A DNA stretch of 64,000 bases from Flammeovirgaceae bacterium UBA5008 (GTDB lineage: Bacteria > Bacteroidota > Bacteroidia > Cytophagales > Cyclobacteriaceae). Location: contig DGYK01000010.1 in the NCBI GenBank assembly GCA_002398365.1, forward strand, positions 84,080 through 148,079, in the 5' to 3' direction. Position numbers and translations under genes: made by a program. Shown in pieces: positions 42,765 to 51,097 of the stretch. Within the stretch, counting starts at the first letter, position 1, and every line of letters begins with the position of its first letter. Under the pieces are notes generated by a model. It ran no database searches and was not told the origin of the DNA. It saw only the letters and a program-made list of their open reading frames with translations.

Positions 42765-43221
42765 ACAGCCCTTCGTATTTTCCATCCTCATCTACGTAAT
42801 ACACTTCTTCTAAATACCATTGATTATTGATTTTGATAAAGTGGTATTCGTAATGATCAGTGATTTTGACAGGTTCTGATTTTTTGTATTCTGTTTTCAC
42901 AATTGCTCTGTTGCCTTTTATCTTTTCGTTTATAATTTGTTCATGTTCCGGATGATGAATCGACTCGCTTCCAAAAGCCAGCGGCTGATGTTTTTTACCT
43001 TCCTGACAATACTTTGTGATGAGTTGTTGGTATGTATCCTCAACCGCTTTATCTGATTTTTCCTTTTCCTTTTCATATAGAGAGTGAGCCTGATCGTTCC
43101 AAATTTTATAGTCAGCAATAAAAGATTTGGTGATCTCGGATGGTGAGCGTTGTTGTGTTTGAGAAAATACGAAAGTCGACAAAGAGGCAAGGAATAATAC
43201 TGCAGGTGGGAATCTAAACAT
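42763..43221 (-). CDS. Small exported hypothetical protein (possibly NTF2-like)
   Basis: The protein has 152 residues with a signal peptide (ending STFVFS). The mature part begins with a helix rich in Lys/Glu (KIWNDQAHSLYEKEKEKS) and ends with two or three beta strands (RAIVKTEYKKSEPVKI, YEYHFIKINNQWYLEEVYYV). This order and the closing WYLEEVYYVDEDG suggest an NTF2-like cone fold, as found in some immunity and stress proteins. I do not recognise a specific family. It is oriented away from the GH2 gene and stands alone. Confidence 0.55.
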   Translation of the reverse strand: MFRFPPAVLFLASLSTFVFSQTQQRSPSEITKSFIADYKIWNDQAHSLYEKEKEKSDKAVEDTYQQLITKYCQEGKKHQPLAFGSESIHHPEHEQIINEKIKGNRAIVKTEYKKSEPVKITDHYEYHFIKINNQWYLEEVYYVDEDGKYEGL

Positions 43222-43443
43222 ATTGACAATAAGTATCTTTTGATATTAAAAAAATCGACTTTAGTACCTATGGGCGCGCATCAGAGTTAGGATTTCTTTC
43301 GAAATGCATTTTTGATCACTTGATTTACGGAATTGTTCATTGTAATTGAAAAGCAGGAATTCAAATTTAATGATAACTTGCTAAGAGAAACAAAAAAAGG
43401 CGAAATGCAACGATAGAATTTTAGTAAGTCTTAAATTGTCAAT

Positions 43444-45246
43444 ATGATCAGAGCATTATTAATTTTTATTTTACTTATTGAGAATTTGGCATTCTCACAG
43501 AGTAGCATTTCTTTCCAAAATGTTAATGGTAGACAATTGACTAGCCTAAATGGTAAATGGAATTATATTGTTGATCCCTACGAGACTGGGTATTATAGCT
43601 TTCATTTGGAAGTTTATGATCAGAAGAAAAGTTTCCAAATGGGAGCATTTTACAATAATTATCATTCCGCGAATAAACAAGACTTAGTAGAGTATGATTT
43701 TGACAAGTCTCCAGCTATGAGTATTCCAAATGATTGGAATACTCAAGCAAGGGAATTATTCTATTATGAGGGCACAGTTTGGTTCAAGAAATCTTTTGAT
43801 TATAATTTACCAAAGGGTAAGCGACTCTTTTTAAATTTTGGAGCAATTAATTATAAGGCCGATGTGTATTTTAATGGAAGGAAGCTTGGTACTCATATTG
43901 GAGGCTTTACTGCTTTTGGGTTTGAGGTAACAGATTATGTAGTAAGTAAAAATAACTTTATAGTTGTAAAAGTTGATAATAGAAGGCAAAAAGAGGGTGT
44001 TCCTACTACCAATACAGATTGGTGGAATTATGGTGGCATAACGCGTAATGTAGATTTAGTCGAGGTAAATGATTCATTCGTTGAGGATTATTCAATTCAG
44101 ATCAGCAAGGAAGATAAAAGTAAAATTGTAGGTTTTGTTAAGGTGAATAACCCCGTTCAAGGTAAGGGCGTAACGATCCAAATACCTGAATTAGCTTTGA
44201 ACATGCCTCTTCAAATTGAAGCGGATGGAATGGCGAAGTTTGAAATAAAAAGTTCAAGCATCAAATTGTGGTCACCGAATGCACCTAAATTATATGATGT
44301 GGTTTTCTCCTATAATAATCAATCGCTTACGGACAAGATTGGATTTCGAACGATCGAAGTCAATAATGGTAAGATCCTTTTGAATAGTGAACCAATCTTT
44401 TTAAAAGGAATTAGCATGCATGAAGAAAGTGCAAGAGGAGGAAGAGCTCATTCAAGGCAGGACGCAATCCGTTTGCTAACTTGGGCAAAAGAATTAGGAT
44501 GTAATTATGTGCGCCTTGCCCATTATCCGCATAACGAGAATATGACTCGCTTTGCTGATGAACTTGGGCTTATGGTGTGGGAAGAGATCCCTGTTTATTG
44601 GACAATAGATTTTAAGAATGAAACAACCCAGCAGAATGCAAGAAATCAACTTCGTGAAATGATTGGCCGAGATAAAAATAGAGCGAGCGTTATCATTTGG
44701 TCCATGGCAAATGAAACCCCAATATCGAACGAGAGAAATCAATTTCTGTCTGGTTTAGTTAGTTATTCAAAACAGATGGATTCATCGAGACTAATTAGTG
44801 CTGCGCTTTTGTCGAGCCAGAAAGATGGACAAAATGTTATCGATGATCCCCTTGGAGAGTACATAGATGTGCTCGCTTGCAATCAATATTTGGGTTGGTA
44901 TGGAGGCAATCTTGAGGACGCAGAAAATATAGTATGGAGTAGTAAATACAAAAAGCCACTAATAATTTCGGAATTCGGTGGTGATGCAAAACAAGGCTTT
45001 CATGGAGATAAGAAGGAACGATGGACGGAAGAATTTCAGGAATACCTATATATTCAAAATCTAAAGATGATTAACAAAATGCCCTACTTGGCAGGCATGT
45101 CTCCTTGGATTTTAGTTGATTTCCGATCACCACGAAGATTGTTGCCGGGAATTCAGGATGGTTACAATCGAAAAGGATTAATTTCCTTCGAAGGTAAAAA
45201 GAAAAAGGCATTTTGGGTTATGAAAGAGTATTATAAAACAAAATAA
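43444..45246 (+). CDS. Exported glycoside hydrolase family 2 (beta-galactosidase/glucuronidase type)
   Basis: The protein has 600 residues with a signal peptide (ending NLAFSQ). The sandwich domain (about 30-200, YFNGRKLGTHIGGFTAFGFE, TDWWNYGGITRNV) is followed by an Ig-like domain (about 205-305) and a TIM barrel (about 305-600). The barrel has ISMHEE, the acid/base in IIWSMANETP (Glu about 424) and the nucleophile in LIISEFGGDA (Glu about 510). It should release beta-linked sugars in the periplasm. The substrate is uncertain; beta-glucuronidase-type layout fits. The coding sequence looks more AT-rich than its neighbours. A GDPD gene follows at 1 base. Confidence 0.9.
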   Translation: MIRALLIFILLIENLAFSQSSISFQNVNGRQLTSLNGKWNYIVDPYETGYYSFHLEVYDQKKSFQMGAFYNNYHSANKQDLVEYDFDKSPAMSIPNDWNTQARELFYYEGTVWFKKSFDYNLPKGKRLFLNFGAINYKADVYFNGRKLGTHIGGFTAFGFEVTDYVVSKNNFIVVKVDNRRQKEGVPTTNTDWWNYGGITRNVDLVEVNDSFVEDYSIQISKEDKSKIVGFVKVNNPVQGKGVTIQIPELALNMPLQIEADGMAKFEIKSSSIKLWSPNAPKLYDVVFSYNNQSLTDKIGFRTIEVNNGKILLNSEPIFLKGISMHEESARGGRAHSRQDAIRLLTWAKELGCNYVRLAHYPHNENMTRFADELGLMVWEEIPVYWTIDFKNETTQQNARNQLREMIGRDKNRASVIIWSMANETPISNERNQFLSGLVSYSKQMDSSRLISAALLSSQKDGQNVIDDPLGEYIDVLACNQYLGWYGGNLEDAENIVWSSKYKKPLIISEFGGDAKQGFHGDKKERWTEEFQEYLYIQNLKMINKMPYLAGMSPWILVDFRSPRRLLPGIQDGYNRKGLISFEGKKKKAFWVMKEYYKTK

Positions 45247-45247
45247 A

Positions 45248-46051
45248 ATGAAGTCGTTAATTATACTCTTGATCACCCTTAGTTTCTTGTTGGATAGTAA
45301 ATCTCAAACTATTCAACTATGTGGCCATCGCGGAGTAATGTATCCCGAGCAAGCTGAAAATGCGTTGAGCGGTTTTCGTTGGGTAGCGGCACAAGTGAAG
45401 CCAGACACGATGATGGTTGAAATAGATTTGCGCAAAAGTAATAACGGTACTATCTACCTCATGCACGATGAAACCGTGGATCGCACCACCAACGGATCTG
45501 GAAAAATTTCTGAGTTGTCAGACACATATTTAAATTCGTTGTATCTCAAAACTTCCAGTGGAGCGCAGACAACCGAACGCATTCCTACTTTTAAAGAGGT
45601 GCTGGCTTTTGCTCGGCAAAATCCAGTGAAGCTGATGCTCGATGTGAAAATTGATATTTGGGAAGAGGTAATTCAAATAGTTCGTGCCGCCAATCTGGAG
45701 CCACGTTGCCTGGTCCTTACTTTCAAAGTGGATTACTCCAAAAGAGTCGCTGCTGCTTCAAGTTCCATCGGTCTTTCCTGTTTGATTACTTCCGAAGAAG
45801 AATGGAAAGCCATCGAGGCATTGCAAATTCCTTCACGGCAGTTGGTGGCATACATTAGTGCGAAAACGGATGCATCTCTTATCACCCTTTTAAAATCCAA
45901 GAAGATCAAAGTGATGACCGATGTATCGGAATACTTGCGACACGATGCCAAGCCATTGAATGCAGAAGAGTACGCTCAAAAAGTCAAACAACAATCTTTG
46001 GATATTCTGATCAGCGATTTTCCGGTAGAGGCGTGGAGAGGGGTGAGGTAA
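45248..46051 (+). CDS. Exported glycerophosphodiester phosphodiesterase
   Basis: The protein has 267 residues with a signal peptide (ending LDSKSQ). The GDPD motif set is intact: GHRGVMYPEQAENALSGF (catalytic His), MVEIDLRKSNNGTIYLMHDE (metal-binding Glu, Asp, second His), TVDRTTNGSGKISELSD and LMLDVKID. It hydrolyses deacylated phospholipids to glycerol 3-phosphate and an alcohol. It starts 1 base after the GH2 stop, so the pair is likely one operon. No shared substrate is obvious. Confidence 0.92.
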   Translation: MKSLIILLITLSFLLDSKSQTIQLCGHRGVMYPEQAENALSGFRWVAAQVKPDTMMVEIDLRKSNNGTIYLMHDETVDRTTNGSGKISELSDTYLNSLYLKTSSGAQTTERIPTFKEVLAFARQNPVKLMLDVKIDIWEEVIQIVRAANLEPRCLVLTFKVDYSKRVAAASSSIGLSCLITSEEEWKAIEALQIPSRQLVAYISAKTDASLITLLKSKKIKVMTDVSEYLRHDAKPLNAEEYAQKVKQQSLDILISDFPVEAWRGVR

Positions 46052-46074
46052 CAAAACCAGCCGTCACAAATGCG

Positions 46075-46105
46075 TTTGCTCATGTTCGCTATTCTTGTAT
46101 CTTTA
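46075..46105 (+). promoter_or_regulatory. Candidate promoter of the dienelactone-hydrolase-like gene
   Basis: TTTG (46075-46078) is followed after exactly 19 bases by TATCTTTA (46098-46105), seven of eight matches to the Bacteroidota TAnnTTTG element. It lies 38 bases before the ATG. Confidence 0.5.
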
Positions 46106-46142
46106 AATACACAACTAATATAGCACCTCAACCCTCCACACC

Positions 46143-47030
46143 ATGAGCAATATAAAAAAGGAAGACGTTATACAAGAAGTGTTTGATCTGTATGATGATT
46201 ACGCACACAACCGCATCGAAAGACGTTTGTTTCTGGAAAAATTATCGACCTATGCCGTGGGTGGAATTACTGTTGCGTCTTTGTTAAGTTTTATCAGCCC
46301 CAATTATCATATCATTCAAATTGAGCAAAATGATCCAAGATTAAAATCAGACTATATCAATTACGATTCACCAAAAGGCGGAGGCACCATCAAAGGATTG
46401 TTATCAAAGTCGGTAGATGCCAAAGGCAAACTGCCAGGTGTGGTGGTGGTCCATGAAAACCGGGGATTGAATCCTTACATTGAAGATGTAGGTCGAAGAA
46501 CGGCATTGGCCGGATTTATATCACTGGCACCCGATGCCTTAACTCCACTAGGAGGTTATCCTGGCAACGATGATAAAGGCCGGGAACTGCAAAGCAAACG
46601 GGATCGCGCTGAAATGTTGGAAGATTTTATTGCAGCATTTAATTATCTCAAGTCGCATCCGGATTGTAATGGCAAAGTAGGCGTTGTTGGTTTTTGCTTT
46701 GGCGGATGGATTTCCAATATGATGGCGGTTCGTCTTCCTGAGTTAGGTGCGGCCGTTCCATTCTATGGGGGTCAACCTACTGGTGATGATGTATTGAAAA
46801 TTAAAGCCCCTTTGTTGTTGCACTATGCGGGTTTAGATACACGCGTGAACGAAGGCTGGCCTGCCTATGAAAAAGCGTTGAAAGAAAACAACAAAGAATT
46901 CACTGCTTACATCTATCCGGATGTGAACCACGGCTTCCACAACGACAGCACTCCGCGCTACGACAAACCTGCTGCAGAACTAGCTTGGCAGAGAACGGTA
47001 GAATTTTTTAAAGCTAAACTCGCGGATTAG
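46143..47030 (+). CDS. Dienelactone hydrolase family protein with a Tat-like N-terminus
   Basis: The protein has 295 residues. Residues about 26-50 carry twin arginine ERRLFLEKL followed by a hydrophobic stretch (TYAVGGITVASLLSF). This fits a Tat signal with a long leading segment, so the protein is probably exported folded. The alpha/beta-hydrolase core follows: VVVVHENRGLNPYIEDV (oxyanion region), GVVGFCFGGW (nucleophile Cys about 185), YAGLDTRVNEG (Asp) and DVNHGFHND (His about 263), the Cys-Asp-His triad of dienelactone hydrolases. The natural substrate is unknown; the family takes lactones or esters. Confidence 0.88.
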   Translation: MSNIKKEDVIQEVFDLYDDYAHNRIERRLFLEKLSTYAVGGITVASLLSFISPNYHIIQIEQNDPRLKSDYINYDSPKGGGTIKGLLSKSVDAKGKLPGVVVVHENRGLNPYIEDVGRRTALAGFISLAPDALTPLGGYPGNDDKGRELQSKRDRAEMLEDFIAAFNYLKSHPDCNGKVGVVGFCFGGWISNMMAVRLPELGAAVPFYGGQPTGDDVLKIKAPLLLHYAGLDTRVNEGWPAYEKALKENNKEFTAYIYPDVNHGFHNDSTPRYDKPAAELAWQRTVEFFKAKLAD

Positions 47031-47086
47031 CAGGATTTTAGGACTACGCGATGAGCGTAATCCCATAATCCCATTTATCCGCATTA

Positions 47087-48448
47087 TTACTTCCCGATAC
47101 AAAACTTCGAAAAAATATTCGCCAACAAATCATCACTCGTGATTTGCCCCGTGATTTCTCCCAGGTAATGTAAGGCTTGTCGGATGTCCATCGCTAAGAA
47201 ATCACCGGTTATACCATGATCCATTCCGTGTAACACACGATCGAGGGCATCGTTGGTTTGAATCAAGTTTTGATAATGACGCATGTTGGTTACAACCACA
47301 TCTCCTTGTTTGATTTCTTTGATTTGAAAAAAAGACACAATCTTTTCTTTGAGTTGAGGCAGATTGGTTTTCGCAGAAGCGGAGATCAAAATAAAATCAT
47401 TCGGTAATTGTTCGATCACTTCTTTCTTCGCCTGATCGATCTTATTCCCGATTTTCAAGTAGGGGATACCCAACGATTGTAATTCTTTTTCCTGCCCGTG
47501 TATTTCTTCGATAGATGTCTGCGCGAGATCAAACAGATATAAAATAAGAGAGGCATTTTTCATGCGTTCGCGTGTGCGCTCTACGCCAATGGATTCCACT
47601 ACATCCGCGGTTTCGCGCAAGCCGGCCGTATCCATAAAACGAAAGTTGACCCCACCAATCACCACTTCATCTTCAATGACATCGCGTGTGGTGCCGGGAA
47701 TATCCGAAACAATGGCTTTCTCTTCGTTGAGCAATGCATTCAACAGAGTAGATTTACCAGCATTGGGTTTTCCGGCAATCACGGTCGGCACTCCATTTTT
47801 AATTACGTTGCCCTGATCAAATGATTGAATGAGCGATTGCAAATAAACTTGTATCTGCTGAATTAACTTCTTGAGGTCTTCGCGCTTCGCAAACTCAACA
47901 TCCTCTTCCCCAAAGTCCAACTCCAATTCAATGAGCGAAGCAAAGTGAATTAACTCTTCGCGCAGGTGCTGAATCTCTTTCGAGAACCCACCGCGCATTT
48001 GGTTGAGTGCCGCCTGTCGTGCATTGTCATTTTCTGCGTGAATCAAATCTGCTACCGCTTCGGCTTGTGCCAGATCAAAGCGTCCGTTAAAAAAAGCACG
48101 CTGCGTAAACTCTCCCGGCTTCGCTAGACGAGCGCCATGCGCCATTAATAACTTAATAATTTCTTTGACAATCACCGGAGAACCGTGACACGAAATCTCC
48201 ACCGAGTTTTCTTTGGTAAAGGAGTGTGGCTCTTTGAAAATCGCCACCATCACCTCATCAATGGTTCTTCCTTTTTCTCCCAATCCGCCTAAGTGAACCG
48301 TGTGAGTAGGTTGTTGCAATAAGTTTTTTCCCTTAAAAACCCGCTGGGTTATTTCAATGGCGTTTTTGCCGGATAATCGAATGACAGCAAGCGCGCTGAT
48401 GCCTGGAGGCGTAGCGAGTGCGATGATGGTATTGTCAATGGAATTCAA
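47087..48448 (-). CDS. mnmE: tRNA uridine-5-carboxymethylaminomethyl modification GTPase MnmE
   Basis: MnmE, with MnmG, modifies U34 of tRNAs reading two-codon families. It has 453 residues. The N-terminal formyl-THF domain (about 1-120, TPPGISALAVIRLSG) is followed by a helical domain and the G domain: GKPNAGKSTLLNALL (about 224), SDIPGTTRDVIED, DTAGLRET and KIGNKID. The C-terminus has the essential FCIGK motif with active Cys. All parts are intact. It is transcribed towards and adjacent to the dienelactone hydrolase gene, with no clear terminator in the gap. Confidence 0.97.
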   Translation of the reverse strand: MNSIDNTIIALATPPGISALAVIRLSGKNAIEITQRVFKGKNLLQQPTHTVHLGGLGEKGRTIDEVMVAIFKEPHSFTKENSVEISCHGSPVIVKEIIKLLMAHGARLAKPGEFTQRAFFNGRFDLAQAEAVADLIHAENDNARQAALNQMRGGFSKEIQHLREELIHFASLIELELDFGEEDVEFAKREDLKKLIQQIQVYLQSLIQSFDQGNVIKNGVPTVIAGKPNAGKSTLLNALLNEEKAIVSDIPGTTRDVIEDEVVIGGVNFRFMDTAGLRETADVVESIGVERTRERMKNASLILYLFDLAQTSIEEIHGQEKELQSLGIPYLKIGNKIDQAKKEVIEQLPNDFILISASAKTNLPQLKEKIVSFFQIKEIKQGDVVVTNMRHYQNLIQTNDALDRVLHGMDHGITGDFLAMDIRQALHYLGEITGQITSDDLLANIFSKFCIGK

Positions 48449-48500
48449 TACAAAGTAGTTTTCGCAAAGGTAGAGAATCTACTTTGTTTGACACGAACGA

Positions 48501-50381
48501 CTACCGCACAATCAAAACCGGAATATCAACCCGATGCCGCACTGTGTCAACCGTAGTTCCGAAGATCAAATCTTTGGCCCATTTGTGTCCGTGTGCTCCC
48601 ATCACCAGCAAGTCGGAGTTGAAGCGTGTCACGATTTCCGGAATGATCTGCTTGGGATTGCCATAACCGATTTCAAACTGCACATGATATCCTTGTTGCT
48701 GCAGTTGCTCCGCATAGTTCTTCAAAGCGGCCTTGTCGTCATCCGATTCGCGGTCTGCAATTTCACTGCCGTACCAAATAGCGCCAGCAGTTTCTACAAT
48801 GTGCACCAGCAGGTAAGTGGCTTCTTTGCCTCCTTGTGCCACCGCATTGCTGATGGACACCGAATCCACCTTACTGAAGTCGATGGTAATTGCCACACGC
48901 TGATAGTTCGGTCTGATAAGTGGCTCCAGCACCGAAGCGGTGCCATGCGGTGCGAGAGCATTTTTCTCCAGTCTACGCTGGTCAAACAGCGGCTTGAAAG
49001 TGATATAGAGCAGGAGCACGCCTGTTCCTGTACAAATTGGAATGACCAGCATCCAGATCATCCATTCGTTTTCACCGGCATTGGCCAGCCAACCTTGAAT
49101 TTCCTGCAGGACGAGTTTTACATTAAGTGATACAATGATGAACGCAATAATCCACGCAGCAATTTTCACCCAAGGCTTAATGGCAAACACGCCCATTTTT
49201 TCCTTGTCGCTGGTGAAGTGGATTAGCGGAATCACCGCGAAGCCCAACTGCAAACTCAATACCACCTGACTGAATACGAGTAATTCACCTGTTTTACCTT
49301 CGCCATACATCAGTATTACCACGTATGCGGGAATGATAGCAATCAGTCGGGTGATAAGCCTACGAAGCCACGGAGCGATGCGTAAATTCAAATATCCTTC
49401 CATCACTACTTGTCCCGCTAGTGTTCCTGTGATGGTGGAGCTTTGCCCAGCCGCAACCAATGCAACACCAAATAAAATTGAGGCCCACTTCGTGCCGGTC
49501 AATGGTGCTAAGAATTTATACGAATCCTGAATGTCGGAGACCTCAAACATACCAGCTCGAAAAAACGTAGAGGCGGCCAGTATGAGAATGGCTGCGTTGA
49601 CGAAGAAGGCCGCATTCAAGGCAATGACCGAATCAATAAAGTTGTATTTGATGGCCGACCAGATTCCTTTTTCAGAAGAATCGATTCTGCGGGTTTGCAC
49701 CAGCGAAGAGTGCAGGTAAAGATTGTGAGGCATCACCGTAGCACCGATAATTCCGATCGCGATGTACAAGGCTTCATCGGATGGGATGGAAGGAATAAAC
49801 CCTTTCGCCAGTTCACCCATGTCGGGCTTGGCCCAAATCATCTCCATTAAAAACGAAACCCCGATAATCGCGACCAAGGCAATGATAAATGCCTCAATCT
49901 TGCGCATGCCATAGCTTTGCAACACTAATAATAGGAGTGTGTCGAGCACAGTTAAGGAAACTCCCCAAATCAGCGGCAAGCCAAAGAGCAGTTGCAAACC
50001 AATGGCCATACCCAATACTTCGGCTAGGTCGCAGGCGGCAATGGCGATCTCAGCTAAGATCCACAAACAAAAATTGACGATGGGGTGATACGAACTGCGA
50101 GATGCTTGCGCCAAGTCGAGTTGGCGTACAACCCCAAGCCGGGCACTCAGACTTTGCAGCAACAAGGCCATCAAGTTCGACATTAATAATACCCAAATCA
50201 GGGCATACCCAAATTTGCTACCCCCGGCTATGTCGGTGGCCCAGTTTCCGGGGTCCATGTAGCCAACACTTACCAGATAAGCCGGACCCAAAAAGGCCAA
50301 TAACTTGCGGATGCCTTTGCGATTGGTGGCATCGACCGAGGCGTTTACTTCACTAAGTGATTTGCGGGAAGGGGAGTTCAT
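48501..50381 (-). CDS. mntH: Nramp-family Mn2+/Fe2+ transporter fused to a universal-stress (UspA) domain
   Basis: The protein has 626 residues; ordinary MntH is about 410-440. The transporter part (about 30-440) has the helix-1 metal site DPGNWATD (about 45) and the helix-6 site TVMPHNLYLH (about 215), so it should move Mn2+ or Fe2+ with protons into the cell. After a helix and linker a Usp domain follows (about 488-626). It starts YQRVAITIDFS and ends with MGAHGHKWAKDLIFGTTV, matching the G-2x-G-9x-G-(S/T) ATP-binding motif. The start overlaps the mntR stop by 4 bases (ATGA), so the pair is translationally coupled. Confidence 0.93.
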   Translation of the reverse strand: MNSPSRKSLSEVNASVDATNRKGIRKLLAFLGPAYLVSVGYMDPGNWATDIAGGSKFGYALIWVLLMSNLMALLLQSLSARLGVVRQLDLAQASRSSYHPIVNFCLWILAEIAIAACDLAEVLGMAIGLQLLFGLPLIWGVSLTVLDTLLLLVLQSYGMRKIEAFIIALVAIIGVSFLMEMIWAKPDMGELAKGFIPSIPSDEALYIAIGIIGATVMPHNLYLHSSLVQTRRIDSSEKGIWSAIKYNFIDSVIALNAAFFVNAAILILAASTFFRAGMFEVSDIQDSYKFLAPLTGTKWASILFGVALVAAGQSSTITGTLAGQVVMEGYLNLRIAPWLRRLITRLIAIIPAYVVILMYGEGKTGELLVFSQVVLSLQLGFAVIPLIHFTSDKEKMGVFAIKPWVKIAAWIIAFIIVSLNVKLVLQEIQGWLANAGENEWMIWMLVIPICTGTGVLLLYITFKPLFDQRRLEKNALAPHGTASVLEPLIRPNYQRVAITIDFSKVDSVSISNAVAQGGKEATYLLVHIVETAGAIWYGSEIADRESDDDKAALKNYAEQLQQQGYHVQFEIGYGNPKQIIPEIVTRFNSDLLVMGAHGHKWAKDLIFGTTVDTVRHRVDIPVLIVR

Positions 50382-51031
50382 AGGGTAACTAGAATGTTTT
50401 CAGAGACTTCTTTCGAGATAAAGTAATGTTGTGATTCAATGGCCACTTGCAGGCTGCCATCGTATTCTTCTTTGGAGATAACCGTAAGTTTCTTACCGGG
50501 TTTGGCGCCAATCTTTTCTAGGTATTTAAGAAGGTTGGAATCAGAATCTTTCACCGCTACGATGGTGCTTTCGCTTCCGGCAGTTAAGTTTTTGAGTGCT
50601 GTTTTTTCCAGCTTTTTGATTTTGCCTTGTGCGTTGGGGATGGGGTCTCCGTGAGGATCAACCTGTGGATAGCCCAAAAACTCATCGATCTTTTCGATCA
50701 ATAAGGTGGACTTGATGTGCTCTAATTGCTCGGCCACTTCGTGCACTTCGTCCCATTTGAAGCCCAAGGTTTGAACCAAAAAGGTCTCCCAAAGACGGTG
50801 TTTACGGATGACGGCCAGCGCTACGGACTTGCCCTTGCTGGTGATTTTTACACCATAATATTTCTCATAACTGATGAATTCTTTGGTCGAAAGTTTTTTC
50901 ACCATGTCGGTGACGGAGGCCGCTTTGGTGTTCAGCGCCTCGGCCAGTTCGTTGGTCAAAACGGCTTTTTCACCGGCATCAGAAAGGTGGTAAATCGACT
51001 TGAGGTAGTTCTCTTCGGCTAAGCTAAGCAT
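50378..51031 (-). CDS. mntR: DtxR/MntR-family metal-dependent transcriptional repressor
   Basis: The protein has 217 residues. The N-terminal winged helix (about 1-65, EENYLKSIYHL, LNTKAASVTDMVKKLSTKEF) is followed by the dimer/metal-binding domain (about 70-140, HRLWETFLVQTLGFKWDEVH with His/Glu/Cys-site equivalents, EVAEQLEHIKS and GYPQVDPHGDPIPN). A C-terminal FeoA/SH3-like domain is also present (about 150-217). It should bind Mn2+ or Fe2+ and repress the coupled transporter gene and itself. An inverted repeat that fits its operator overlaps the promoter region just upstream. Confidence 0.93.
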   Translation of the reverse strand: MLSLAEENYLKSIYHLSDAGEKAVLTNELAEALNTKAASVTDMVKKLSTKEFISYEKYYGVKITSKGKSVALAVIRKHRLWETFLVQTLGFKWDEVHEVAEQLEHIKSTLLIEKIDEFLGYPQVDPHGDPIPNAQGKIKKLEKTALKNLTAGSESTIVAVKDSDSNLLKYLEKIGAKPGKKLTVISKEEYDGSLQVAIESQHYFISKEVSENILVTL

Positions 51032-51056
51032 AGAAAATCATTGATGCCGAAAGCTA

Positions 51057-51076
51057 CAAATTTAGACTTACCTAAA
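51057..51076 (-). promoter_or_regulatory. Putative MntR operator overlapping the mntR-mntH promoter
   Basis: TTTAG (51061-51065) and CTAAA (51072-51076) form an inverted repeat with a 6-base spacer, the layout of DtxR/MntR boxes. On the minus strand TAAATTTG (51064-51057) matches the Bacteroidota -7 element exactly and shares bases with the repeat. It lies about 30 bases before the mntR ATG. A second TTTAGAC half-site occurs at 51083-51089. Confidence 0.6.
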
Positions 51077-51097
51077 AAAATATTTAGACACAATTGA

